64,000 bases of DNA, taken from Rhizobiales bacterium 62-17. GTDB taxonomy: Bacteria > Pseudomonadota > Alphaproteobacteria > Rhizobiales > Beijerinckiaceae. Position 1 is the stretch's first letter. Every line of letters starts with the position of its first letter. Location of the stretch: assembly GCA_001898965.1 (NCBI GenBank), contig MKVW01000009.1, positions 1,532,479 to 1,596,478 of the forward strand. The letters run 5' to 3'. Below, piece by piece: positions 55,186 to 63,308 of the stretch. Both the position numbers and the translations under genes were made by a program. The notes below the pieces were generated by a model, which saw nothing but the letters and a program-made list of their open reading frames with translations, made no database searches and was not told the DNA's origin.

Positions 55186-55266
55186 GCTTGCAAGGACTCA
55201 AAGGATTCGATCCTTGCGAGATTCCTTCGCGAAATCTTCGCGAGTCCTTTCGCGGCAAGGATTCGG
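55186..55266. repeat. Cluster of short iteron-like repeats after the primase gene
   Basis: Between the primase stop and the next gene lie four 11-12-bp units in a row (CCTTGCGAGATT, CCTTCGCGAAAT, CTTCGCGAGTC, CTTTCGCGGCAA, 55212-55258), flanked by AAGGATTCG direct repeats (55201-55209 and 55257-55265) and enclosed by CCTTGC/GCAAGG inverted repeats. It could be a replication origin bound by the element's initiator or a complex terminator. Confidence 0.4.
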
Positions 55267-55314
55267 CTGGACATCCGCGGCGACGTGTCGCGGTCATGCT
55301 GCGCGGTTGTTGAG

Positions 55315-57216
55315 TCATCCAGTCCGTCGCAGAAAGCGAGGCGGCACCCAGGCAGGATCGGGAGAGGGTCTGGAAGGCGCTGGAGTGTGCCTCTCGTCGC
55401 ATCGATCGGTCTGGGTGGATGGATATGTCGTTTTCCGCTTCGACCCCATTCGTTGCACGCTCTGAGACCGTTGCACGGTCCGGTGCGCTTTCGCGCCCGT
55501 TCCGACGCCTGAGACGTCGGCGGACCGCGTGTATGGCGAGGCCACACCACCTTCGAAGGGCAGTGTTTGTTTTTCTGTTCTAGTCGAGCGGGGTGCAAGC
55601 ACCCCGGGCCCCGATGTACAGGTACCTCCCCCTTTCAGGGGGAGGATACCACCATATACAGCACGAATCGCGGCCTTGCTGATTCTCTGGACGTTTTGGC
55701 TCGTTGACGAAGATGCGTTGCGGGCTTCTTCAATCGACTTGCCAATCGTGGCTTTCGACACGTTGAGTTCGGCTGCAATCTCCGCGTATGTGAGTCCGTT
55801 CCGGATATGCATCCACGTCGCGCGCTTGCCAAGCTCGATGCGCTCGGCGCGTTTTTCATCGTGCGATGTTGCGCCCTTCGTTTTGCGGCGATCACGAGCG
55901 TCTTGGGCCTTTCTCTCGCGCCGCGCATCTGGACTCAACAAAACACGCAAGCCAGCCGCGTGCATCTCGTCTTCCTCGATCGCCAACCACTTGACGATGG
56001 TTTCCGCTTTCATGCGGTAGCGCGGGTCGACTTCATGCCCGTTGAACTCGATCAGCTTCCCCGCTGCCGCGTCCTTGGCACGGCGGATGATCGAACCCAT
56101 GCGCGATTTCGCCTCTCGACCTCGCCAGTTCGAAACCTCACAGGCAAGCGCCTCGATCTGGCTTTGCAAAGCGGGGGCTGGCGTGATCCAGGAGAGTGCT
56201 ATTGATGCGATGAACAGCCAGTCATTGCGAGCGCCTGACGGGAGACGTCCAGATGTCCGCGGATACCGGTGTCTGCGGAGACGGTGGAGGTCTTCCAAGA
56301 CCGTTTCCGCATAGCTTGCAGAATCCCGTCGTGCGGCCGGCTTTCGACCTTTCCGGAGACCAGGCTTTTCCTTTGCACGGCGCTTTGCGCGTTCCGCGCG
56401 CAGGGACACGATTTCGCCTTTGGTGAATGGCAGGATTTCGTCCGCGATCGTATCGAAGTCATATCGGAATGGTTTGGCGATTTCTTCGCCTTGAATCCAG
56501 ACGAGATGGACAAGACCGCGTGTCCGATCGCGGGCTTGCGGGTTCCAGCTTCCGGATAGTCGCAGCACGCGGGCTGCGTCTTTCGCGCGCGGGTCTGCGC
56601 CAAAAGATTTTAATGCTTCAAGTAGCCGCTCTTGCACGAGATTCCAGCGCGGGAGTGCATGCGGCCTCACCAGATTATGAAGCCAAACCAGATGAAGACC
56701 GTTTCCGGAATCCACCGCGAATGACGGTGCGGGGAATCCGGCCTCATCGAGAGCAGCAAGGATCATGCTCATGACAATACGTAGATCCTGGCCGCCCCAT
56801 TTCGTGTCTTTGTAGTCGACATCAACGAAGAGGCATCCGAGCGCCGAGAGATTCCAAATCTCACGGCAATTCGGTTTCCGGAACGGCTGCATGGAAAAAT
56901 ACAGATTGTCGACGGTGCGGTGTTTGCCGTTGGCGATAAAATGTTCCGCCGCGAATTCAGCGTCACTACCGATCTTGTTTGACGATCGCTTCCATGGTCG
57001 TTCTCGACCTTTGTCATCGATCCACTTGATTTTTTGTCCCCAAATAACGAATCCATGGCGAAGGCCAGTACCCTGAGCGTTGGGGGGGTGAACAGCGCGC
57101 ATGTGCTGGGTTGGCCCAAACGCTCGACTTTCCGCGTCATTACAAAAACGGAATCGCGGAAGTGAAATCGTTGTTGGTTGCGTGTCGTTGACACGCTCTT
57201 CGCCGAGCGCCACCAT
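55315..57216 (-). CDS. Primase (archaeo-eukaryotic type) with C-terminal HTH
   Basis: This 633-residue protein has the Prim-Pol core: VDVDYKD (131-137, metal-binding), SGNGLHLVW (170-178) and RVLRLSGSWN (216-225). These match the primases of plasmids and integrative elements. A basic linker follows, and residues 470-505 form a helix-turn-helix (LTYAEIAAELNVSKATIG). The last ~100 residues are low-complexity and Pro/Arg-rich. It should prime replication of the element after excision or transfer. An AGAGGTGG ribosome site supports ATG 57216. The 239 bp upstream (57217-57455) hold no gene. Confidence 0.8.
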   Translation of the reverse strand: MVALGEERVNDTQPTTISLPRFRFCNDAESRAFGPTQHMRAVHPPNAQGTGLRHGFVIWGQKIKWIDDKGRERPWKRSSNKIGSDAEFAAEHFIANGKHRTVDNLYFSMQPFRKPNCREIWNLSALGCLFVDVDYKDTKWGGQDLRIVMSMILAALDEAGFPAPSFAVDSGNGLHLVWLHNLVRPHALPRWNLVQERLLEALKSFGADPRAKDAARVLRLSGSWNPQARDRTRGLVHLVWIQGEEIAKPFRYDFDTIADEILPFTKGEIVSLRAERAKRRAKEKPGLRKGRKPAARRDSASYAETVLEDLHRLRRHRYPRTSGRLPSGARNDWLFIASIALSWITPAPALQSQIEALACEVSNWRGREAKSRMGSIIRRAKDAAAGKLIEFNGHEVDPRYRMKAETIVKWLAIEEDEMHAAGLRVLLSPDARRERKAQDARDRRKTKGATSHDEKRAERIELGKRATWMHIRNGLTYAEIAAELNVSKATIGKSIEEARNASSSTSQNVQRISKAAIRAVYGGILPLKGGGTCTSGPGVLAPRSTRTEKQTLPFEGGVASPYTRSADVSGVGTGAKAHRTVQRSQSVQRMGSKRKTTYPSTQTDRCDERHTPAPSRPSPDPAWVPPRFLRRTG

Positions 57217-57455
57217 GAATCCACCTCTTGATGACCCTCCAGGAGCGGTTTGCAGCCGCGGTGATCGGAGGGTTTGTCATTCAATGGTTCGGCCAATCCT
57301 CGCACCAGTCAAACGCGCGATAAGACGTCAGCGCATTCGACATGCAAAGCGTCGATAAAACCTGGGAAAGATAAATTCCGGGAAGTGGCTGCGGCAATGA
57401 TGCTCGCCGAAGCTAACCACATAACCAAATTTCAACCCGAAATGGCGTAGCGGAC

Positions 57456-57949
57456 ATGAACGCTGCGATTTTGGGCTGGGTTGACGTGCGAATTGTTGAA
57501 CTTTTCTGCGGGGCGGGCGGGATGTCGCTCGGCCTGCGACGTGCCGGTTGCGAGATTATTCAGGCATACGATTCCTGGGACAGGGCAGTCGAGGTCTATC
57601 GCCGCAATGTCGGTAACCATGTCTGGCAAGCTGACCTCAAAAACATTTTCCGGGTCGACCCGATGTTGGTAGCGCTCGCTCCGGACATGATCCGCGGTGG
57701 ACCGCCATGCCAAGATTTTTCGGCAGCGGGTGAACGGGTCAGGGCGAGCGCGCCGCACTGACCGGAGCATTCGCCATGCTGGTCGCGATTGTTCGTCCGC
57801 GATGGCTCCTCACGGAAAACGCCCCCGCCGCCCGCTCGCAGGCATGGGCGGATGCCCGCGCGATGCTGGATATGGGCCGACGGAATCGAAACTCGATGCC
57901 TCGCTGTACGGCGTTCCGTAGCGGCGACGACGCCTGGAGGTCGCGTTAG
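57456..57949 (+). pseudogene. Decayed 5' copy of the cytosine methyltransferase gene at 58941
   Basis: From ATG 57456 the frame matches the intact gene closely (NAAILGWVDVRIVELFCGAGG, GGPPCQDFSAAGERV). Then a one-base loss near 57742 shifts the frame, a further deletion follows near 57870, and a Gln codon has become TAG near 57918. Homology ends about 57949. The duplication begins 34 bp before the ATG (57422) and matches 58907 onward at an offset of 1485 bp. It cannot make an active enzyme. Confidence 0.85.
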
Positions 57950-58143
57950 TACCCTTTGTCGCACTTGGTTGAATCTAAACGATTCGTCCCTAGATAAAGG
58001 TCATGCTCTAGCAACGCTCATTTCTAGCTTCATGCGACTGCCATTATCGGCGGAATATAGAGCACTCCCCGTTCCGAGAACGTAACCCGCTACGTCGGCA
58101 CTGATCTGTGCCAACGCGGCGCAAGATCGTGCGAGGTGTACAG

Positions 58144-58278
58144 ATGATGCTGATCAGTTTGGGTGCCATGCTGTTAGCCTGGGTGGCTTTCATTTGGCTA
58201 TACGATCCTGACGGTCTTAAGAAAACCTCGCATGAACGATCATCGCTGCGCGATGGCAAGAGATTCAGATACTACTAG
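58144..58278 (+). CDS. Possible 44-residue membrane peptide
   Basis: The frame from ATG 58144 reads MMLISLGAMLLAWVAFIWLYD and then a short charged tail to TAG at 58276. A GAGGTG lies six bases upstream. It would be a single-pass membrane peptide ahead of the HTH gene. Its composition is plausible, but a chance frame cannot be excluded. Confidence 0.4.
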   Translation: MMLISLGAMLLAWVAFIWLYDPDGLKKTSHERSSLRDGKRFRYY

Positions 58279-58289
58279 GAGATTGATCG

Positions 58290-58589
58290 ATGATTACTGG
58301 ATCACAGTGCCGCGCCGCTCGAGCGCTCGTGGAAATCTCACGCCCAATGCTTTCGAGGCGTTCAGGCGTCGATGTTCGCGTCATCGAACGCTTTGAGAAT
58401 CTCATGGGGCGCCCGCAGATGTATGAGCTTGAAGAGATCAGGAACGCTCTGGAAGAACTTGGGGCAGTCTTCATTCCCGAGAATGGGTCAGGCTATGGCG
58501 TGCGCTTGAAGTTCAGCGACGTCGAGGCCGCGCAGATCGCTCGCCTCGAATGCGAAGGCGGTATCGTTGCGAACGATCGCGTTCCCTAA
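58290..58589 (+). CDS. Small HTH regulator
   Basis: This 99-residue protein has an XRE-like helix-turn-helix (ITGSQCRAARALVEIS, MLSRRSGVDVRVIERFE) followed by a beta-hairpin tail (GAVFIPENGSGYGVRLKF), a common layout in alphaproteobacterial control proteins. A GGAG site precedes ATG 58290. It lies between the two methyltransferase copies and may control the intact one. Confidence 0.75.
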   Translation: MITGSQCRAARALVEISRPMLSRRSGVDVRVIERFENLMGRPQMYELEEIRNALEELGAVFIPENGSGYGVRLKFSDVEAAQIARLECEGGIVANDRVP

Positions 58590-58679
58590 TTGAATATCGC
58601 TCATCTGATGAGCGACACGGCAGATCACGGATGTACTGACTGCTACAAGGCCTCGCCAGAAATGGCGGGGCTTTTCTTT

Positions 58680-58877
58680 TTAAGCAGGACTTCCACACCA
58701 ATAGAAAACCCCGCCGGAGCGGGGCAACGGCGATCCGCGCAGCGGGCGGCCAAGTTCGATGATCTCTCCGGAATTGTCGTCGAGCCACACCAGATAGCGC
58801 TCGCGATCCAATTGGAAGGGGTCATGGCCGAGCTTTTCCAGTCGGCCGACAATGAACCTTGCCGCCTTCGATGTCAT
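58680..58877 (-). CDS. Small protein, unknown function, antisense to the methyltransferase leader
   Basis: The 65-residue frame (MTSKAARFIVGRLEKLGHD, LVWLDDNSGEIIELGRPL) has more natural composition than the overlapping plus-strand frame, which is why the long upstream extension of the methyltransferase was not accepted. No strong ribosome site; no family recognised. Confidence 0.4.
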   Translation of the reverse strand: MTSKAARFIVGRLEKLGHDPFQLDRERYLVWLDDNSGEIIELGRPLRGSPLPRSGGVFYWCGSPA

Positions 58878-58940
58878 GCGTCACAAGGCCCCGAAAAATC
58901 CCCTCGTAACCAAATTTCAACCCGAAATGGCGTAGCGGAC

Positions 58941-60326
58941 TTGAACGCTGCGATTTTGGGCTGGGTTGACGTGAGAACTGTTGAGCTTTTTAGCGGCGCG
59001 GGCGGCATGTCCCTCGGCCTGCAACGTGCCGGTTGCGAGATCATTCAGGCATACGATTCCTGGGATAAGGCGGTGGAGGTCTATCGCCGCAATATCGGTA
59101 GCCATGTCTGGCAAGCCGACCTCAAGGACATTTTCCGGATCGGCCCGATGCTGGCGGCTCTGGCTCCGGACCTGATCGTCGGAGGGCCACCGTGCCAGGA
59201 TTTTTCGGCCGCCGGCGAGCGGGTCGAGGGCGAGCGGGCGGCATTGACGCGTGCGTTCGCTATGCTCGTCACCATCGTCCGCCCAAAATGGTTCCTGATG
59301 GAAAATGTCCCGCTTGCCGCCCGTTCGCAGGCATGGACGGATGCCCGTGCGATGCTGGTCAATGCTGGATACGGATTGACGGAATCGAAACTTGACGCCT
59401 CACTGTATGGCGTTCCGCAGCGGCGGCGACGTCTGTTCGTGATCGGGAGACTCGGTGAACAGAATGGATTTCTGGAATCCGCCCTGGCCTCGGCGCGATC
59501 CGCGCAGCCGATGACGATCCGGGACATGCTCAGTAACGCGCTCGGCGATGCTTGCTATTTCCAGCCAAGGGTTTCGGGCAATCGCGGGATCTGGAGTACG
59601 GACGGACCTGCCCCGGCGATCTGTCGATCCTCCAAGCGGCCGATCCCGCCGAACTATAAGCCTCACCCTGCCGACGCTACGCTTGTCGAGACGGGGGCTT
59701 TCTTTACGCGACCATACTATGAAGGGCGTGGCGTTCGGACGCTCGACGAACCTGCGCCGGCCGTCATCCGGACAACGCGGGAGCGGCCCCGTCCGCACTA
59801 TCTCGCCAACCCACACCCCGCCGATCCCGTCCCCGCGACACAGGCAGCGGTGCTCACCCAGGAGCAAGTGTCGAGGATTCAGGGTTTTCCCGTCGGGTGG
59901 GATTGGTCCTCGGCACCGTCGCGGGATGTCGATCAAATGATTGCAAACGCGGTCCCTGCGGCATTGGCCGAAGCGATTGGCCGCGTGATCCTCGCGCGGG
60001 AGGCTGGCGAGAGCATTCCGGGAATACCTGGTCAGTTCGGCCAATGGCTGCGGCGTCGGCATGGCTTTTCCAAACTCGCTATCCGGAATGCAAAGAGCCG
60101 CCTGAATCGGGCGCGACGTTTCCTGAACGGGCGGACGTTCGCGGACGTGGCCTTGGAATTGGCTGCACTCGAATCGACCGCTGCATTTGCTACGCTATCA
60201 AAAGGAATGCGGTCAGACCTGCGGGCCGCCCTACGACTTTATCGGGAATGGCAGTCGGAGCTGACGGAAAGAAAGCGGACAAAAATGAAAGAGGCTACTG
60301 CCGCTATCGATGCGATGGCGGCATAG
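58941..60326 (+). CDS. DNA (cytosine-5-)-methyltransferase, second
   Basis: The start is placed at TTG 58941, the base corresponding to the ATG of the decayed copy, giving about 461 residues. Motif I VELFSGAGGMSLGL, catalytic GGPPCQDFS (Cys85), MENV (120-123) and VPQRRRRLFVIGR are intact, followed by a recognition region and IQGFPVGW, IANAVPAALAEAIG. The C-terminal 100 residues are an added helical tail. Its target is unknown. No restriction gene is beside it, so it may be a solitary methyltransferase that protects the element. Confidence 0.85.
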   Translation: MNAAILGWVDVRTVELFSGAGGMSLGLQRAGCEIIQAYDSWDKAVEVYRRNIGSHVWQADLKDIFRIGPMLAALAPDLIVGGPPCQDFSAAGERVEGERAALTRAFAMLVTIVRPKWFLMENVPLAARSQAWTDARAMLVNAGYGLTESKLDASLYGVPQRRRRLFVIGRLGEQNGFLESALASARSAQPMTIRDMLSNALGDACYFQPRVSGNRGIWSTDGPAPAICRSSKRPIPPNYKPHPADATLVETGAFFTRPYYEGRGVRTLDEPAPAVIRTTRERPRPHYLANPHPADPVPATQAAVLTQEQVSRIQGFPVGWDWSSAPSRDVDQMIANAVPAALAEAIGRVILAREAGESIPGIPGQFGQWLRRRHGFSKLAIRNAKSRLNRARRFLNGRTFADVALELAALESTAAFATLSKGMRSDLRAALRLYREWQSELTERKRTKMKEATAAIDAMAA

Positions 60327-60352
60327 CGCAATTTCGCGATCCGCGATGGATT

Positions 60353-61975
60353 TCACTCGGTGAAGCCATTGAAGGCGAATTCGTCTTCTTCGTCGGGAAT
60401 TGCGCGGAGCTTTGCGAGGTTCATCTTCGACGGAGCCGCCGCTTTTTCTCGTTCCATAGTGACGTACCATGGATCATGTCGCGGTCTCCGACGTGAGAGT
60501 CCTTGGCGTGGCCGATTGCGCTCCCATTCCTGATCGCAGGCGGAAAAGAGTGCATCCGTCCAAGCTTCAACCGCCAGCCGCTTCAGATCGAGCTTCTGAC
60601 TATAGTCATACGCGATGCGCGTGATTTCCGCCGTGCGAATAGGTGCCTCACCTGTTGATTCAGATTCTGTATGGTCCAGTACGGCGGAGATGGCGTCACC
60701 TCTAACAGACATGTTGGCACATGTCGTTGCGAAGGTTCTGCGGAGATCGTGCGGGGAAAACTTGGAGATGCCTTCGAGAAGGTCCGGCCCATTAAATTCC
60801 GCGCCCGCCTTCGGGTTCGAGGATCGTCCACGCAGACGGTCAATGGCGGTTGCGACGGACCATCGGGACAATGGACGATCCTTTCCGTCAAGGTCGCGCG
60901 TTGACGGGAAAACGAATGCGGAATCTCCTGGAGATGCCGCGCGTTCAAAAAGTAGTGCGACACGGGGAGGGACGGGCAAGGAATGAGGGCGTCTTCCCTT
61001 CATTACAGATGGTGGAAAAAACGCCACGCGCCAGCCTTTGGGGCCGTCTGGCCACGGTAGGACGTGGATTTTCCGAAGAGACAAGCCCGCTGTTACACGC
61101 TGTGCCGTCAACGCGATCCACCACAAGGCGGCAAGCACCGTGTCGGACGTTTCCTTGGCGATTTTCCGATCGGGAATCTTTTTGACATTTTCCGCGATGT
61201 ACAGGACGCGTGCCAGTTCCTTGACTGATGGAAACCGTCCTCGCGGTGCCGGAATCGTGCTGTCCAATTTCTCGACTTCAAGCCACCATTTCGGCAGCCC
61301 CTCAAGCCCGGCGATACGGGAGTGCTTCCGACGGGCATAAGACAGAGCACCTTTGGAATAGGCGACGAATTGCCTGCTCGCCGTCTTTCGACCAGCATTT
61401 GCGCAAGCATCCCGAATTTCTTCAAGGTCTCCGACGTAAAGCTCTGCGAGAAGTCGCCCCCAAAGAGGCTTGGTCTCGGGCATCAACAGGTAACGTCGCG
61501 CTTCTGCTGCACCCCTTAAGGAAGGTTCTCGACGTTTGCCGCGTGCGTTTACGCGTGGATTTGAAAGATAGTCATCGGCGTATTGTTTAACGAGAGTTTC
61601 CCATGTCCATTTGCCTGCGGCGCGCGCGGCGGTGATGTCGACCTTGTTGGTGGCCTTCACATGGTCGCCGCCGGCTCGCCGCGAAGTCAGATAGACGTCC
61701 AAGTTTCCGCCGTCGCGAATAATGGCTCGTGCCTGTGCGGCGACTTCACGGGCCGTCGTTGCCGTGCGGATTTCCGTCAGGTTGCCAAGCGTTCGCGTCA
61801 TTCCGCGGAATTTAAGAATCCATGATGCGGCGGCACCCTGCACACGAAGGGAAAGACCCCGCTCGATGTTGTCGGCAAAGATGAGGGGGTCGCGACTGGT
61901 GTATTTCGATGCTGCGGCGGCGGCTTTCGCCTCCTGGACCTCATCGGGTCCAATGTCAGTACGATGTGACGGCAA
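60353..61975 (-). CDS. Tyrosine integrase of the element
   Basis: This 540-residue phage-type integrase has an N-terminal arm-binding region, a core-binding domain (about 120-235), and the catalytic domain with Arg293 (LTAQRVTAGLSL), HxxR (His409, Arg412 in SPHDLRRTFAT), His435 (VLDHT) and Tyr456 (IAYDYSQ). The remaining 80 residues form a basic tail. It lies 187 bp from attR and points inward, as expected for an integrase using tRNA-Arg as attachment site. Confidence 0.92.
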   Translation of the reverse strand: MPSHRTDIGPDEVQEAKAAAAASKYTSRDPLIFADNIERGLSLRVQGAAASWILKFRGMTRTLGNLTEIRTATTAREVAAQARAIIRDGGNLDVYLTSRRAGGDHVKATNKVDITAARAAGKWTWETLVKQYADDYLSNPRVNARGKRREPSLRGAAEARRYLLMPETKPLWGRLLAELYVGDLEEIRDACANAGRKTASRQFVAYSKGALSYARRKHSRIAGLEGLPKWWLEVEKLDSTIPAPRGRFPSVKELARVLYIAENVKKIPDRKIAKETSDTVLAALWWIALTAQRVTAGLSLRKIHVLPWPDGPKGWRVAFFPPSVMKGRRPHSLPVPPRVALLFERAASPGDSAFVFPSTRDLDGKDRPLSRWSVATAIDRLRGRSSNPKAGAEFNGPDLLEGISKFSPHDLRRTFATTCANMSVRGDAISAVLDHTESESTGEAPIRTAEITRIAYDYSQKLDLKRLAVEAWTDALFSACDQEWERNRPRQGLSRRRPRHDPWYVTMEREKAAAPSKMNLAKLRAIPDEEDEFAFNGFTE

Positions 61976-62161
61976 CGGCAGGTTCCTCGTAGTTTGGGGC
62001 CTGAAGGCAGCTTCTCATACCACATTCATACCACGATCAATTAGCAAGGAAGGCCCGGTCGCGTAATTCTGGAAATCAGTTGATTTTTTAAGTTATTGAT
62101 TTATGTATATAATTGTGTCGCGCCTCAAGCGCTACGAGACGGCAGAAATTACTGAAAAAAG

Positions 62162-62208
62162 CTACGAATCTGGGGGTCAGAGGTTCGAATCCTTTCGGGC
62201 GCGCCATT
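62162..62208 (+). repeat. Right attachment site (attR)
   Basis: An exact copy of 42307-42353. It contains only the 3' half of the tRNA (from the anticodon loop on) and lacks the D-arm and 5' acceptor strand, so it is not a working tRNA. Confidence 0.93.
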
Positions 62209-62593
62209 CTTTTCAAGACATTAGCGAGATCACGCCGTTTCTAACCGCTGGTTTGAAACGGTTTCGGCCGCGATTGGCGACACGGACCGAAGCCGAACCG
62301 ATTTTACGCCGCAATGCGCTTTGGATCTGCGGACGAAAGCTCGTCGTCCAGGGACTGGCCCGATCATCGTGCGCGTCGTGTTGAACGCTATCTGACTTGC
62401 CAGCTATGCCGCTCTCGATAGGGCGCAAATAAGCCGTGATCCAGCTGCCTAAGCGCGGTCTCATCCTTCCACAAATTTCGCCCGATAATGCGCGCGCACC
62501 AAGTTGAGCCTGACGCGGAATGGCCGCGCAACATATTGCCGTCTGATTGCTGCTGCCGCTGAGCCAGGTGAGTAGATGAGGCCGTATTGCGGA
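62209..62593. other. Gap between attR and marR
   Basis: These 385 bp hold no gene I can support. Before the element inserted, they followed the tRNA-Arg gene directly and may contain the tRNA terminator region. Confidence 0.5.
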
Positions 62594-63130
62594 TTATCGA
62601 CTGGCGCCGGGCCCGACGTAGAACATAAGAATAGACAGTGCGGTCTCGCGCTCATCAACGCTTAGCTTATTGGTGAACTGGTTCACAAGCGGCCGCACCT
62701 CGGCATCAATCCGATGGCAGACATCCCGGCCGGCTGCCGTCATCCGCAATACGGTCACACGCAAGTCGTTGGGCACGGATTCCCGCTTGATGAACTTTTG
62801 TTTAACCAGCCCCTTGATGAGATTTGAAGCGAAGGCGGGCGCAATGTCGAGCCGGTCGGCGAGCTCGCTGACCCGAAGCTGCTGCTGAGGGCTGCCGTAA
62901 ATCTGTAGAAGAGCCTGATGGGCAAGAGGCTCCAGGCCAACGTCTTTGGCCTTCTCCTCGATCATCCGGAAGACCTTGCGCAGAATGAAGCGGACATGCG
63001 CAACGGCCATAAAGTAGTCGTGCTTATTGGCGCCATCGCGCGCTCGCACCGCGTCGCGGGTCCGCTTCTTCACTCGGCTGAAATCGACACTTTCGAGCAT
63101 GGCTAAATCCCAGTCGCGCTTGGCCTTCAT
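62594..63130 (-). CDS. MarR-family transcriptional regulator
   Basis: This 178-residue protein has a winged-helix domain with the MarR blocks ALLQIYGSPQQQLRVSELA, ADRLDIAPAFASNLIKGL, FIKRESVPNDLRVTVLRMT and a helical dimerisation segment. It lies divergent from a UbiD-family decarboxylase gene and probably represses it, with an aromatic acid as likely ligand (inference). ATG at residue 10 is an alternative start. Confidence 0.88.
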   Translation of the reverse strand: MKAKRDWDLAMLESVDFSRVKKRTRDAVRARDGANKHDYFMAVAHVRFILRKVFRMIEEKAKDVGLEPLAHQALLQIYGSPQQQLRVSELADRLDIAPAFASNLIKGLVKQKFIKRESVPNDLRVTVLRMTAAGRDVCHRIDAEVRPLVNQFTNKLSVDERETALSILMFYVGPGASR

Positions 63131-63255
63131 ACCTTTGTCTTTGTACCGCCGGTGAATTGAAAGTCGATAGCCTTTCGTCCAGGCCAGAACAAATTTGCCT
63201 CTTCGCCGAGCAATTTGGCCAGAAAACGATCTCTGTCGGACGTTGCGCTATTCAT
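63127..63255 (-). CDS. Possible 42-residue protein coupled to marR
   Basis: The frame from ATG 63255 reads MNSATSDRDRFLAKLLGEE and FWPGRKAIDFQFTGG, ending in TGA that overlaps the marR ATG (ATGA). The overlap and sensible composition suggest a leader or small protein translationally coupled to marR; no ribosome site is clear. Confidence 0.4.
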   Translation of the reverse strand: MNSATSDRDRFLAKLLGEEANLFWPGRKAIDFQFTGGTKTKV

Positions 63256-63308
63256 GTAAGTTTACTAATATAATACGTTAAATAACATTTCAATTGGAGT
63301 TTGCCCAA

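Larger units (their letters stand above)
42307..62208. mobile_element. Integrative mobilizable element in tRNA-Arg (~19.9 kb)
   Basis: The boundaries are the exact 47-bp direct repeats at each end. The element encodes a tyrosine integrase next to attR, a relaxase operon with a candidate oriT, and a primase module, but no type IV secretion or coupling protein. It is therefore best called a mobilizable, not self-transmissible, element. Cargo is an EcoRII-like restriction-modification system with Vsr, a second cytosine methyltransferase, an XRE/ImmA regulator pair, and an unknown methyltransferase/membrane-GAF pair. No phage structural genes are seen. Confidence 0.88.

Noticed and set aside
58590-58940. 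N-terminal extension of the second methyltransferase to 58590
   Set aside because: The added 117 residues lack similarity to methyltransferases, the decayed copy starts with ATG at the base matching 58941, and the minus strand has a more natural small frame there.
62162-62208. A second tRNA-Arg gene
   Set aside because: Only the 3' half is present; it is the attR copy left by integration.
42307-62208. Prophage
   Set aside because: No capsid, terminase, tail or lysis genes; relaxase and primase point to a mobilizable element.
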